64,000 bases of DNA from an uncultured Algibacter sp. (GCA_947502405.1 CANMZT010000004.1:186001-250000), one strand, 5' to 3'. Numbered from the stretch's first letter, positions 10,140-20,644 are shown. The notes: a model not told the origin generated them from the letters alone. A program made the numbers and translations.

Positions 10140-10247
10140 GCGTTAGGGATTGTAGTGGATAGCCCACAGCCCGATCCCGATAGCTATCGGGAGAGGTGCG
10201 AGGACTTGTAACGGAAAGCCCGACCCCTTTTCGGGGTAACGCCCAAA
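10140..10247 (-). repeat. Dispersed structured intergenic element, copy B
   Basis: Reverse complement TTTGGGCGTTACCCCGAAAAGGGGTCGGGCTTTCCGTTACAAGTCCTCG...CTGTGGGCTATCCACTACAATCCCTAACGC; central arm holds perfect palindrome CCCGATAGCTATCGGG. Confidence 0.87.
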
Positions 10248-10333
10248 TAAACTTAAAAAATTATGAGATCCCGAAGTGCTTCGGGATTAGTTCAGCTACG
10301 TATTTTTTCTCAAAAAAATACTGCTTCTCTAAA

Positions 10334-10361
10334 AAAACCCAAAGCTTTCGCTCTGGGTTTT
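10334..10361 (-). terminator. Rho-independent terminator for the DUF4293 gene
   Basis: AAACCCAGAGC-GAAA-GCTTTGGGTTT plus T run on the minus strand. Confidence 0.7.
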
Positions 10362-10391
10362 ACGCACTAATACTACTAAGATATAAGGTTT

Positions 10392-10802
10392 TTAACGTAA
10401 CCTATCAACAGATTTTACAAGATCTTCATCCTTCTTGATGGCCTTATTGGCTAATGCCAACAACACGATAGAAACAATAGGGAGAAGCATCCCAATACCT
10501 TTCTCTGAAACCGCCGTTTCTCCAGATACATTTAGTGATTGATACACGAAAAATCCTAATAAAATAAAGTTTAATATGATGTTAAGTCGACCCAACATAA
10601 ATTGAGACTTCCTATTTTTGTACATAAAAATGACTACTACAGACAAGATTGCTGAACCTAGGAATAAACCCAGATATAATAACTCGTCTTTAGCATAAAC
10701 ACTTACACCAGCATCTGTAATCCATAAATGGCATACAAATATAAGACCAGCAGATACTCCTGCTGCTAATAATAGGTATATGGTTTGAATACGTTGTAGC
10801 AT
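10392..10802 (-). CDS. DUF4293 family membrane protein
   Basis: MLQRIQTIYLLLA start and four TM helices, typical of DUF4293; adjacent to rho as in other flavobacteria. Confidence 0.85.
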   Translation of the reverse strand: MLQRIQTIYLLLAAGVSAGLIFVCHLWITDAGVSVYAKDELLYLGLFLGSAILSVVVIFMYKNRKSQFMLGRLNIILNFILLGFFVYQSLNVSGETAVSEKGIGMLLPIVSIVLLALANKAIKKDEDLVKSVDRLR

Positions 10803-10984
10803 ACTTTTTTTAAACTAGACCGCAAAAATAATAGATTTAACGGTAAAAAATAAAATAAAGTTGTATTATTGCAGTAATAATTCACAAGAACCGCATTTAC
10901 AAGCGGTTAATTCTTCAAGATTAAAAATTATATTTCTGAATTACTTAAAATAGTATTCTACATAAAATATTCAATTAAACATCA

Positions 10985-12604
10985 ATGTTTGAAATTTCAC
11001 AATTAAAAGAGAAAAAACTCACTGATTTACAGGAGATTGCAAAAAAATTGAGCGTCCCTAAGTACCGTTCGTTAAAAAAATTAGATTTAGTGTATCAAAT
11101 ACTAGATCAACAAGCTGCCGACCCTAAAGCGGTTAAAGCTGTTGTAACTCCTGCTAATACTGCTGAAGCCAAAACAGAGGCTAAACCTAAACCTGCACCT
11201 ACTGCAAGAAAACCAAGACAGCGCGTGCAAAAACCTACTAATAATGATAGTAAGGATACGTCGGCTTTGGATAAGCAAGAGGAAAGTGCTCCAAAAAACG
11301 AAGCGCCTAAAGCACAGCAAAAGGAGGATAAGAAACCGGTACATAAACCAAATCCGAGACCGCAAAACGACAACCAACATAAGTCTAACCAAAGACACAA
11401 TAAGAACCAACATAGAAACCAGAAAAATGGTAATGTGGATAAGGGCAATAAAGATAACAGAAATCGCTACCGCGAGCCTGATTATGAGTTTGATGCTATT
11501 ATTGAAAGTGAAGGTGTTTTAGACATTATGCAGGATGGTTATGGGTTTTTACGTTCGTCTGACTATAATTATTTATCGTCTCCTGATGATATCTATGTAT
11601 CCCAATCACAAATAAGATTATTTGGTTTAAAAACTGGAGATACTGTTTTAGGACATGTACGCCCTCCTAAAGAAGGTGAAAAATATTTCCCTTTAATTAA
11701 GGTAAGTAAAATTAATGGACAAAGTCCTAATGTGGTAAGAGACCGAGTGTCTTTTGAGCATTTAACACCTTTGTTTCCTCAAGAAAAATTTAATTTAGCA
11801 GAACGCCAAAGCACCATTTCTACTCGTATTATGGATTTGTTCTCGCCTATTGGTAAAGGACAACGTGGTATGATAGTATCGCAACCTAAAACAGGTAAAA
11901 CCATGCTGCTTAAGGATGTTGCTAATGCTATTGCAGCAAATCATCCTGAAGTTTATCAAATGATTTTATTAATTGATGAACGCCCTGAAGAGGTAACTGA
12001 TATGCAACGTAATGTTCGTGGTGAAGTTATAGCCTCTACTTTTGATAAGGAAGCTCATGAGCATGTAAGAATTGCTAATATTGTACTTGAAAAAGCAAAA
12101 CGTTTGGTAGAATGTGGACACGATGTTGTAATTCTGTTAGACTCTATTACACGTTTAGCAAGAGCATACAATACCGTACAACCTGCCTCTGGAAAAATAT
12201 TGAGTGGTGGAGTAGATGCCAATGCGCTACACAAACCAAAACGTTTCTTTGGTGCGGCTCGTAACATTGAAAATGGTGGATCACTTACCATTATTGCTAC
12301 AGCACTTACCGAAACGGGTTCTAAAATGGACGAGGTTATCTTTGAAGAGTTTAAAGGTACTGGTAATATGGAGCTGCAATTGGATAGAAAAATATCTAAT
12401 CGTAGAATTTTCCCAGCTATCGATTTAACATCTTCAAGCACACGTCGTGATGATATTCTATTAGATGACAATACTATTCAACGTATGTGGGTAATGCGCA
12501 AATACCTTGCGGATATGAACCCTGTTGAAGCTATGGAATTTATTAACGACCGTTTCAAACAAACCAGAAACAACGAAGAATTTTTAATATCTATGAATGG
12601 ATAA
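10985..12604 (+). CDS. rho: Transcription termination factor Rho with N-terminal low-complexity insert
   Basis: [54 protein letters not shown]. Confidence 0.97.
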   Translation: MFEISQLKEKKLTDLQEIAKKLSVPKYRSLKKLDLVYQILDQQAADPKAVKAVVTPANTAEAKTEAKPKPAPTARKPRQRVQKPTNNDSKDTSALDKQEESAPKNEAPKAQQKEDKKPVHKPNPRPQNDNQHKSNQRHNKNQHRNQKNGNVDKGNKDNRNRYREPDYEFDAIIESEGVLDIMQDGYGFLRSSDYNYLSSPDDIYVSQSQIRLFGLKTGDTVLGHVRPPKEGEKYFPLIKVSKINGQSPNVVRDRVSFEHLTPLFPQEKFNLAERQSTISTRIMDLFSPIGKGQRGMIVSQPKTGKTMLLKDVANAIAANHPEVYQMILLIDERPEEVTDMQRNVRGEVIASTFDKEAHEHVRIANIVLEKAKRLVECGHDVVILLDSITRLARAYNTVQPASGKILSGGVDANALHKPKRFFGAARNIENGGSLTIIATALTETGSKMDEVIFEEFKGTGNMELQLDRKISNRRIFPAIDLTSSSTRRDDILLDDNTIQRMWVMRKYLADMNPVEAMEFINDRFKQTRNNEEFLISMNG

Positions 12605-12660
12605 ATATTCCATTCCCGTGTAGACGGCAAACTAAATATAACTAACTCTAATTAGAAAAA

Positions 12661-12688
12661 GCCTTAGCATATTCGCTAAGGCTTTTTT
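12661..12688 (+). terminator. Rho-independent terminator after rho
   Basis: GCCTTAGC-ATATTC-GCTAAGGC-TTTTTT. Confidence 0.85.
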
Positions 12689-12817
12689 GTATCAGCTTAT
12701 TTCAGTATGAGATAATCAAATTGACTACTATAGTTATTGACCTATATAAGATAATTAATAATTTTTGTTTATGATTTAAATAAATTATATAAATAAAAAT
12801 ATATGAATTATTCAATA

Positions 12818-12825
12818 TAACTTTG
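12818..12825 (+). promoter_or_regulatory. Bacteroidota -7 box (TAACTTTG) upstream of the isocitrate dehydrogenase-like gene
   Basis: Matches TAnnTTTG. Confidence 0.5.
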
Positions 12826-12848
12826 TGTAAACAAAAAACATACAGGTC

Positions 12849-14366
12849 ATGGAAACAAAAATTGAAGGCAAAAACCATAAGAAACAAAACATTAATAAAG
12901 CAGTTAATATTGCCGTTGCAAAAGGAGATGGTATTGGTCCAGATATTATGGATGCTACATTAAAAATTCTAAAAGCTGCTGGGGCAAATATAAAACCACA
13001 GTTTATTCAATTAGGCAAACAGCTTTACCTTTCCGGAAATACTTCAGGAATAAATAAAGCTGCTTGGGAAGCCATAAATAATACCAAGGTAATACTTAAA
13101 GCTCCTATTACAACGCCGCAAGGAAAAGGGTATAAAAGCTTAAATGTCACCTTAAGAAAATCCCTTGGTTTATTTGCTAATGTTAGACCCGTAAGTGCAT
13201 TACATCCATACGTAAAAACTAATTTTCCTAATATGGATGTTGTAATTATAAGAGAAAATGAAGAAGACTTGTATGCAGGTATTGAGCACCAGCAAACCCA
13301 TGACGTAGTGCAATGCTTGAAACTAATAACCAGACCAGGTTGTGAAAAAATTGTAAGATATGCATTCGAGTATGCTAAGGTATATAATCGAAAAAAAGTG
13401 ACATGTATGATAAAAGACAATATTATGAAATTAACCGATGGGTTATTTCATCAAGTCTTTAAAGAAATAGCACTAGAATATCCTGAAATTACAAGCGAAT
13501 CACAGATTATAGATATTGGTGCTGCGCGTCTAGCTGCAAATCCAGAACAATATGATGTTATTGTAACCTCAAATTTATACGGAGACATCATTTCTGATAT
13601 CGCAGCAGAAATTGGTGGTTCTGTAGGTATGGCAGGATCTGCTAACATTGGCTCTAATGTTGCCATGTTTGAAGCAATTCATGGGTCTGCACCAGATATT
13701 GCTGGAAAAAATATAGCCAACCCATCTGGACTTATTAATGCAGCTGTAATGATGTTATCACACATTGGACAAAACAAAGTTGCAAATAAAATTAAAAATG
13801 CTTGGTTAAAAACGTTGGAAGATGGTTATCATACAGCCGATATTTTTAGCCATAAGTTTAGTGTAAAAAAAGTTTCTACGGATGAATTTGCCACCGAGGT
13901 GATTGCGAGATTAGAGTTACTTCCAAAGAGACTAAAATCTAGTGACTTAAATAATAATTCTAGTCAAATTATATTACCAGAATATATTAGAAAAAAAGAA
14001 TCGAAAGTGTTACTTGGTGTTGATGTGTTTATTGACTGGAAGGGTAATAACCCTGAAGAAATTGGTAATATATTGGATGATATAAATGCTTTTAAACTCA
14101 AATTAAAAATGATAACAAATAGAGGCGTAAAAGTATATCCAAAAGGTTTAAAAGAAACCTATTGTACCGATCATTGGAGGTGCAGGTTTGTTGCGATAGA
14201 TGCCGATATAAAAAACAGTAATAGTCCAAAATATGAGCAAGTGGAATATGAGCAAGTGATTGCACTACTTTCAAAGCTTCATAATGCAGGGATAGATGTT
14301 ATAAAAACTGAAAACTTATACGAATTTGGTGGTAATAGAGCTTTCTCTCTAGGACAGGGAGAATAG
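12849..14366 (+). CDS. NADP-dependent isocitrate dehydrogenase-like, isocitrate/isopropylmalate dehydrogenase family with C-terminal extension
   Basis: GDGIGPDI, NLYGDIISDIAAEIGGSVGMAGSANIG, EAIHGSAPDIAGK; extra ~130-aa C-terminal domain. Confidence 0.88.
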   Translation: METKIEGKNHKKQNINKAVNIAVAKGDGIGPDIMDATLKILKAAGANIKPQFIQLGKQLYLSGNTSGINKAAWEAINNTKVILKAPITTPQGKGYKSLNVTLRKSLGLFANVRPVSALHPYVKTNFPNMDVVIIRENEEDLYAGIEHQQTHDVVQCLKLITRPGCEKIVRYAFEYAKVYNRKKVTCMIKDNIMKLTDGLFHQVFKEIALEYPEITSESQIIDIGAARLAANPEQYDVIVTSNLYGDIISDIAAEIGGSVGMAGSANIGSNVAMFEAIHGSAPDIAGKNIANPSGLINAAVMMLSHIGQNKVANKIKNAWLKTLEDGYHTADIFSHKFSVKKVSTDEFATEVIARLELLPKRLKSSDLNNNSSQIILPEYIRKKESKVLLGVDVFIDWKGNNPEEIGNILDDINAFKLKLKMITNRGVKVYPKGLKETYCTDHWRCRFVAIDADIKNSNSPKYEQVEYEQVIALLSKLHNAGIDVIKTENLYEFGGNRAFSLGQGE

Positions 14367-14404
14367 AGTCTGATTACAATAAAGACATAGTGAGTAAAAA
14401 AGAA

Positions 14405-14440
14405 AAGCCTCAATACATAAATATGCTGAGGCTTTTTTTT
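14405..14440 (+). terminator. Rho-independent terminator
   Basis: AGCCTCA...TGAGGCT followed by T8. Confidence 0.8.
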
Positions 14441-14459
14441 AATATTTAAAATTTTAATT

Positions 14460-14819
14460 TCAGTAATTATTTAAAAGATCTCTGTATTCTTTTAAATCTG
14501 AAATATTCGATTTGTTATTCAAATTAGCCATTAAGGAGATTAAATATTTCAGGCTCTCAACAGGCGAACTCTCAGCACTAGTTACTTCATTCTCCTCATC
14601 TACTGGTTCATCATCTAGTATTGGGATAAGAAACGAGTCATTGGCTTCTATATGCTCATAAGTTAGTCTTAATACTTTTACAACTAAAGGTATTTGTTGT
14701 TCTAGCGCATAAGTTCTTAACTCTTTAAGGTTTTCAATAAGTGATTCTGTATTAATACCATTCTTATCTAGATCTTTAAGAATCTTATCAATTAATTTTA
14801 AAGCTTTTTTATTTTCCAA
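14460..14819 (-). CDS. Hypothetical small helical protein
   Basis: Intact ORF with plausible context; no family recognised. Confidence 0.65.
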   Translation of the reverse strand: MENKKALKLIDKILKDLDKNGINTESLIENLKELRTYALEQQIPLVVKVLRLTYEHIEANDSFLIPILDDEPVDEENEVTSAESSPVESLKYLISLMANLNNKSNISDLKEYRDLLNNY

Positions 14820-14904
14820 GAGGGTAATATTATAAGGTTATTAAGATTTTACAAATTTAAATTTTAAAATCCTTTTTGCACTATACAAAACTTAAAAAAA
14901 GTCA

Positions 14905-14934
14905 TAAAAAAAGCTTCTCTTTTTTGAGAAGCTT
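14905..14934 (-). terminator. Rho-independent terminator after rpsT
   Basis: AAGCTTCTC-AAAAAA-GAGAAGCTT plus T run on the minus strand. Confidence 0.8.
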
Positions 14935-14957
14935 AAACTTTTTGAATTTAAATGCTA

Positions 14958-15209
14958 TTAAAGTGCAGCAATATGCTTTGCTAAACCAGATTTAAGATTA
15001 GCCGCTTTGTTAGCATGAATAACATTTTTCTTTGCTAATTTGTCTAACATAGAAACTACAGTAGGAAACATTTTCTCAGCTTCTTTCTTATCAGTTAACT
15101 CTTTCAATTTTTTAATTGCGTTACGAGTCGTTTTATGCTGATACTTGTTAATCAAGCGTTTTGATTCGTTACTTCTGATTCTTTTTAATGCTGACTTATG
15201 ATTTGCCAT
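14958..15209 (-). CDS. rpsT: 30S ribosomal protein S20
   Basis: [29 protein letters not shown]. Confidence 0.97.
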   Translation of the reverse strand: MANHKSALKRIRSNESKRLINKYQHKTTRNAIKKLKELTDKKEAEKMFPTVVSMLDKLAKKNVIHANKAANLKSGLAKHIAAL

Positions 15210-15237
15210 TTTATTTTTTTCTTAAATTTTTTAATTG

Positions 15238-15309
15238 TAGCCCGTAGGGGAATCGAACCCCTCTTACCAGGATGAAAACCTGGCGTCCTAGCCGATAGAC
15301 GAACGGGCC
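15238..15309 (-). tRNA. tRNA-Glu (anticodon TTC)
   Basis: GGCCCGTTCGTCTATCGGCTAGGACGCCAGGTTTTCATCCTGGTAAGAGGGGTTCGATTCCCCTACGGGCTA folds as a 7-bp acceptor cloverleaf. Confidence 0.95.
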
Positions 15310-15481
15310 ATTAGTTTTTTGAGTGCGCAAATATAAATATTAAATCTATACTTACAATAATCTTTCAAATAACATACAATGTTTCCATTGCGGATGCAAA
15401 AATACAACTATTTTTAAATGTTGCAAGAGGTAAATAATCTTTTTTTAAAAAAAATTATTTTAACCTCATTTTCAGTATACT

Positions 15482-16960
15482 TTAATACGCTTTTGCAAAT
15501 AATACTCTGCGTTTTGAAGGTTTTCCTGAATACACACAAACACCTTCTTCTTCTTTCCCCTCCAAAGGAATACATCTAATTGTAGCCTTTGTTAACTCTT
15601 TTATTTTATCTTCAGTTTCATTCGTTCCATCCCAATGTGCTGAAATAAAACCTGTTTTTGTTTCTAAAACGGTTTTAAATTCATCAAACGTATCCACTTC
15701 TGTAGTATGCTCTCCTCTAAAATCTAAAGCCTTCTTGTATAAACTTTCTTGAACTTCTTCAAGTAAATCCTCCACAACCACACTAATTCTATCTAAGATT
15801 ACTGTTTCTTTACTTAAAGTATCTCTTCTAGCAACTTCAACAGTTTCATTTTCTAAATCTTTCGGACCAATGGCTATTCGTAATGGTACACCTTGCAATT
15901 CGTGTTGTGCAAATTTTGCACCAGGCCTTAGCGTATCACGCTTATCAAATTTAACAGAAATGTTTCTATCTCTTAAATCTCCAATAATATCTTCAGCCAC
16001 TTTACTAATAGCATCAAATTGCTCTTCATTTTTATAAATTGGTACTATAACTACTTGGTATGGCGCCAAATTTGGCGGTAAAACTAAACCTTGATCATCA
16101 CTATGTGTCATAATCAAAGCCCCCATTAATCGAGTAGACACTCCCCAAGAAGTTGCCCAAACATAATCTTGCTTTCCTTCTTTATTAGCAAACTTAACAT
16201 CAAAAGCCTTAGCAAAATTTTGTCCTAAAAAGTGAGAAGTTCCTGCTTGTAACGCTTTTCCATCTTGCATTAAAGCTTCAATACAGTAAGTCTCGTCAGC
16301 ACCTGCAAAACGCTCACTTTCTGTTTTCAATCCTTGTATTACTGGAATAGCCATGAATTTTTCCACGAAAGTGGCATATACATTATTCATTAAGGCAGCT
16401 TCATCCAACGCTTCTTGCTTGGTTGCATGTGCTGTATGACCCTCTTGCCATAAAAACTCTGCAGTTCTTAAAAACAAACGTGTACGCATTTCCCAACGTA
16501 CCACATTAGCCCATTGGTTTATTAATAATGGTAAATCTCTGTAAGATTGAATCCAACCTCTATACGTGTTCCAAATAATAGCTTCACTTGTTGGCCGTAC
16601 TACAAGCTCCTCCTCTAACCTAGCTTCTGGATCTACACGAAGTTTTCCTTTATTATCTGGATCGTTTTGTAACCTATAATGTGTAACAACAGCACATTCT
16701 TTTGCAAAACCTTCCGCATTTTTTTCTTCAGCTTCAAACAAACTTTTAGGAACAAAAAGTGGGAAATAAGCGTTTTGATGCCCTGTTTCTTTAAACATTT
16801 TATCTAATTCTGCTTGCATTTTTTCCCAAATAGCGTAACCATAAGGTTTTATTACCATACATCCTCTAACAGCTGAATTCTCCGCTAAGTCTGCCTTAAC
16901 AACCAATTCGTTATACCATTTTGAATAATCTTCTGCTCTACTAGTAAGTTTTTTGCTCAT
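15482..16960 (-). CDS. proS: Prolyl-tRNA synthetase
   Basis: [46 protein letters not shown]; start trimmed to [16 protein letters not shown]. Confidence 0.96.
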   Translation of the reverse strand: MSKKLTSRAEDYSKWYNELVVKADLAENSAVRGCMVIKPYGYAIWEKMQAELDKMFKETGHQNAYFPLFVPKSLFEAEEKNAEGFAKECAVVTHYRLQNDPDNKGKLRVDPEARLEEELVVRPTSEAIIWNTYRGWIQSYRDLPLLINQWANVVRWEMRTRLFLRTAEFLWQEGHTAHATKQEALDEAALMNNVYATFVEKFMAIPVIQGLKTESERFAGADETYCIEALMQDGKALQAGTSHFLGQNFAKAFDVKFANKEGKQDYVWATSWGVSTRLMGALIMTHSDDQGLVLPPNLAPYQVVIVPIYKNEEQFDAISKVAEDIIGDLRDRNISVKFDKRDTLRPGAKFAQHELQGVPLRIAIGPKDLENETVEVARRDTLSKETVILDRISVVVEDLLEEVQESLYKKALDFRGEHTTEVDTFDEFKTVLETKTGFISAHWDGTNETEDKIKELTKATIRCIPLEGKEEEGVCVYSGKPSKRRVLFAKAY

Positions 16961-17058
16961 ATCTTTTTTTTGGCACAAATATTGTGACTATTGTAAATAA
17001 AAAATAGTTCAGCAAAACTAACTATTTTTGTTATGTTCAACAATAAAATTAAAGAGAT

Positions 17059-18261
17059 ATGCAATTTAACAACTACCTAAAAAGAAAAGTGCCATTTGTA
17101 GCCCTATTTGGTTTACTATTTGGCTTAGTGTCCTGTGGCTCTTACCAATATGTTGGTGTAGATAGCGATGGGATTTATGGTGACGAGCCTGTACAGGTTA
17201 GAAATACTAATACAGGTACTGTTGTTGAAGTGCCAAACCAAAATAATAGTGATTTTTATAAAGATTATTTCAGAACAAAATCTATTGAGTCTGAGAACAT
17301 TTATACAGGTGACGAAATATTTACCGATATAGATTCTTATGAAGGTCCAAATTATGTTGAGAACGACACCTTACAAAACAACTATCAAGGTTACGCAGGT
17401 TGGGGTCAAGATAGCAATAGTGTTACCATTAATTATATAGACAACGGTTGGAATAACTGGGGTTGGAATGCTGGTTGGGGCGGTGGCTTCGGCTGGGGTT
17501 GGAACAACTGGGGCTGGAATAATTGGGGCTGGAACCGTTGGAATAGATGGAATAATTGGGGTTGGAATGCCGGTTGGGGCGGTGGCTTTGGCTGGGGTTG
17601 GAACAATTGGGGTTTTTATGACCCGTTTTGGTGCCCGCCGTTTTACGGAAATGCATGGGCTTTTAATAGAGGATTCAATAACAGAGGCTTTTACAATAGC
17701 AGAGGTCGCTTTAACAATAGAGGCATATCTTACAGTGCTAGCAGAAGAAATAGTTATGCATCAAATAATTCTAGAAGAACAAGCATTAGCAACAATAATC
17801 TAAATAGACGAAGCAGCAATAGTTTGAATAGACGTAGTTCTGTGAATTCTCAAAACAGTAACATTAGAACAACATCAAAATACAATACAAATAGAAGAAG
17901 CAGTATTAACAGGAATGCAACTTCAGCAACAACAAATAGAAGAACTTACAACCCTAATGGCACACGTACATCTTCTGGTGTAACAAGACGTTCTACAGTA
18001 GCTAGAACTCCATCTACAAATTCAACTGCTAGAAATTCATCTTCAACAGCAAGAAGAAGTTCAAGTACAGTTTATAGACAACCTACAAGAAGTAACTCTT
18101 CTAGTTATAATAGTTACAGAAGATCTTCATCTTCAAGTAATAGAAGCTACACTCCTAGCAGATCAAGTAGTAGTTCAAGGTCTAGCGGCGTTTCAAGGTC
18201 ATCAAGTAGCAGTAGAAGTTCAGGAGGTTCAAGGTCATCTGGTGGAGGAAGAAGACGTTAA
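17059..18261 (+). CDS. Hypothetical lipoprotein with W/G/N-rich repeats and R/S/N-rich C-terminal half
   Basis: Lipobox-like GLVSCGS; NNWGWNAGWGGGFGWGWNNWG repeated; RS-rich tail; conserved-looking position before the OMP gene. Confidence 0.8.
   Translation: MQFNNYLKRKVPFVALFGLLFGLVSCGSYQYVGVDSDGIYGDEPVQVRNTNTGTVVEVPNQNNSDFYKDYFRTKSIESENIYTGDEIFTDIDSYEGPNYVENDTLQNNYQGYAGWGQDSNSVTINYIDNGWNNWGWNAGWGGGFGWGWNNWGWNNWGWNRWNRWNNWGWNAGWGGGFGWGWNNWGFYDPFWCPPFYGNAWAFNRGFNNRGFYNSRGRFNNRGISYSASRRNSYASNNSRRTSISNNNLNRRSSNSLNRRSSVNSQNSNIRTTSKYNTNRRSSINRNATSATTNRRTYNPNGTRTSSGVTRRSTVARTPSTNSTARNSSSTARRSSSTVYRQPTRSNSSSYNSYRRSSSSSNRSYTPSRSSSSSRSSGVSRSSSSSRSSGGSRSSGGGRRR
17452..17613 (+). repeat. Two near-identical 63-bp direct repeats, period 99 bp, coding for NNWGWNAGWGGGFGWGWNNWG
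   Basis: 17452-17514 and 17551-17613 differ at a few mostly synonymous positions. Confidence 0.85.
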
Positions 18262-18290
18262 TCCCATTTATTAAAATTAAAAATCTACAC

Positions 18291-19793
18291 ATGAAAAAGT
18301 TAAATATACTATTCATAGGTTTACTATCTATGTCTACAATTTACGCTCAAGATATTAGTGATGCATTAAGATATTCTCAAAGTGAAATTCAAGGAACAGC
18401 ACGCTTTAGAGCGCTAAGTGGTGCCTTTGGAGCCTTAGGAGGTGATATGAGTGCAGTAAGCGCTAATCCTGCTGGTTCTGCTGTTTTTAGTAGAAGTCAC
18501 GCCTCTTTTACAGGTTCTAATGTTGACTCAGAAAACAATACAACTTATTTTAATGGTTCAACAGTAAATAGTATATCAAATTTTGATATCAATCAAGGTG
18601 GTGCTGCATTCGTTTTTGCTAATAGGAATACAAATTCGCCTTGGAGAAAGTTTACATTAGGTATCGCTTATGACCGAACAAACAACTATGATGATGTTTG
18701 GAATGCGGATGGTTTAAATACAAATAATCAATCTATAGATCTTTATTTTTTAAATTATGCAGATGGAGTAAGATTAGGAGATATCTCATTATTGGATAAT
18801 GAGTTTGTAGAAGATGCTTATTTAGATATAGGAAATACATTTGGTTTTGCCCACCAACAAGCATTTCTTGGTTATCAATCATTTATACTTGAGCCAGATG
18901 ATGAAAATGATGATAACAATACAACGTATTTCTCAAACTTAGCAGATGGAAATTTTGATCATGATTATTTACATGTAAGTACAGGTTATAATGGAAAAAT
19001 TTCATTCAATCTAGCAGCGCAATATGATGATAATTTATACATAGGACTCAATTTAAACTCTCATTTTATCGACTATCAACGTTCAACTTCATTAGAAGAA
19101 AAGAATTCAAATAGTAGTATATCTTTTATCAATTTTGAAAATACACTTTCTACAACTGGTAGTGGTTTTTCTTTTCAACTTGGTGGTATCATGAAATTAA
19201 CACCAGAACTAAGAGCTGGTATAACATACGACTCTCCTATTTGGTATTCTATTGAAGAAGAAACCACACAATTTATTGACACTAATGAAGCTGATGCTGA
19301 TTTGGATTTTATTGGAGGTGTGGTAAATATTTACCCTAGATATAGATTACAAACTCCAGCAAAAATTACAGGAAGTTTGGCTTACGTATTTGCTAAAAAA
19401 GGGTTAATCAGTTTTGATTATTCTAAAAAAGATTACGGCAAAACTAAGTTTAATCCAGACAGAGATTTCACAGACTTAAATGCTGCAATAAGTGATGTTC
19501 TTACTGATGCCTCAACTTATCGTTTGGGTGCAGAATATAAACACAAACAGTTTAGTTTTAGAGGGGGTTACCGATTTGAAGAAAGCCCGTATACTGATGG
19601 CGTAACTGTTGGTGATTTAACAGGATATTCTTTAGGTTTAGGATATAATTTTGGTAATACTAGGCTTGATGTTACTTATGACAAATGGGAACGTACTGAT
19701 GAAACACCTTTATATAATGTTGGCCTTATTGACACCGCAACTATTGATAGAGAAAACTCAAATATCACATTATCTTTGAGTTTCAATATTTAA
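18291..19793 (+). CDS. OmpP1/FadL-like outer membrane protein
   Basis: Signal peptide; ARFRALSGAFGALGGDMSAVSANPAGSAVF; beta-barrel ending in aromatic/hydrophobic residues. Confidence 0.88.
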   Translation: MKKLNILFIGLLSMSTIYAQDISDALRYSQSEIQGTARFRALSGAFGALGGDMSAVSANPAGSAVFSRSHASFTGSNVDSENNTTYFNGSTVNSISNFDINQGGAAFVFANRNTNSPWRKFTLGIAYDRTNNYDDVWNADGLNTNNQSIDLYFLNYADGVRLGDISLLDNEFVEDAYLDIGNTFGFAHQQAFLGYQSFILEPDDENDDNNTTYFSNLADGNFDHDYLHVSTGYNGKISFNLAAQYDDNLYIGLNLNSHFIDYQRSTSLEEKNSNSSISFINFENTLSTTGSGFSFQLGGIMKLTPELRAGITYDSPIWYSIEEETTQFIDTNEADADLDFIGGVVNIYPRYRLQTPAKITGSLAYVFAKKGLISFDYSKKDYGKTKFNPDRDFTDLNAAISDVLTDASTYRLGAEYKHKQFSFRGGYRFEESPYTDGVTVGDLTGYSLGLGYNFGNTRLDVTYDKWERTDETPLYNVGLIDTATIDRENSNITLSLSFNI

Positions 19794-19814
19794 AATGATT
19801 TTGACGATATTAAA

Positions 19815-19847
19815 AAAAGCTTGAACCTAACGTTCAAGCTTTTTTGT
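19815..19847 (+). terminator. Rho-independent terminator
   Basis: AAGCTTGAAC-CTAAC-GTTCAAGCTT plus T run. Confidence 0.85.
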
Positions 19848-19934
19848 TTAGCATGTAATGACACACAGGATTTAGGGACTAAACACAAATATTAATTATT
19901 TATTAACTTCGAGCATAAGAAAAGCGAAATGCTT

Positions 19935-19942
19935 ATCTTTGC
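19935..19942 (+). promoter_or_regulatory. Bacteroidota -7 box (TATCTTTG) upstream of folE
   Basis: Matches TAnnTTTG, about 25 nt before the start codon. Confidence 0.55.
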
Positions 19943-19966
19943 AAATTAATTTTTTACATATAAATC

Positions 19967-20644
19967 ATGGCTTTTGATAGCAACATAGACGATTTTGACG
20001 CATTAGGAAACGAACACATTGGAACTTCTGAAAATACACCAATGCGAAGTGATGCATTTAAATTAACTCATGAGGAAAAGATAGACATTATTAAAGATGA
20101 TGTTCGCCATATCATGGAGACTCTTGGTTTAGATTTAACAGACGATAGTTTAAACGGAACTCCTAACCGTGTAGCTAAAATGTTTGTTAATGAAATTTTT
20201 GGAGGCTTAGATCCTGATAAAAAACCCAGCGCTTCTACTTTTGAAAATAAATATAAGTATGGAGAAATGCTTGTTGAAAAAAACATTACAGTATACTCAA
20301 CCTGTGAGCATCACCTCTTACCTATTGTTGGACGCGCTCATATAGCATACATTTCTAACGGAACAGTTGTAGGTTTATCCAAAATGAATCGTATTGTTGA
20401 TTATTTTGCAAAACGTCCGCAAGTTCAAGAACGTTTAACTATTCAAGTTGTTAGAGAGCTTCAAGAAGTTTTAGGCACAAAAGATGTAGCTTGCGTTATT
20501 GATGCTAAACACTTGTGTGTAAATTCAAGAGGCATAAGGGATATTGAAAGTAGCACCGTAACTTCAGAGTTTGGTGGTAAATTTAAAGACATGGCTACTC
20601 GTCGTGAATTTCTTGATTACATTAAATTAGATACTAAATTCTAA
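19967..20644 (+). CDS. folE: GTP cyclohydrolase I
   Basis: TVYSTCEHHLLPIVGRAHIAYI; GLSKMNRIVDYFAKRPQVQERLT. Confidence 0.96.
   Translation: MAFDSNIDDFDALGNEHIGTSENTPMRSDAFKLTHEEKIDIIKDDVRHIMETLGLDLTDDSLNGTPNRVAKMFVNEIFGGLDPDKKPSASTFENKYKYGEMLVEKNITVYSTCEHHLLPIVGRAHIAYISNGTVVGLSKMNRIVDYFAKRPQVQERLTIQVVRELQEVLGTKDVACVIDAKHLCVNSRGIRDIESSTVTSEFGGKFKDMATRREFLDYIKLDTKF

Noticed and set aside
10196-10438. 80-aa plus-strand ORF
   Set aside because: Built from repeat copy B, a palindrome and a terminator; not credible as a gene.
11102-11448. Long minus-strand ORFs over rho (11102..11413 and 11107..11448)
   Set aside because: Antisense to the low-complexity rho insert; composition (F/L/C/S runs) reflects the reverse complement of Lys/Pro/Asn codons.
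12055-12471. 138-aa minus-strand ORF over rho
   Set aside because: Antisense to a strongly conserved coding region; no independent motif or start context.
17452-17613. Possible CRISPR-like array
   Set aside because: Only two units, in frame within a CDS and coding for a W/G repeat; no spacer diversity.
17429-17803. Overlapping alternate-frame ORFs (17429..17656 -, 17468..17803 +) in the WG-repeat gene
   Set aside because: Alternate frames of a repetitive GC-richer segment stay open by composition; no independent support.
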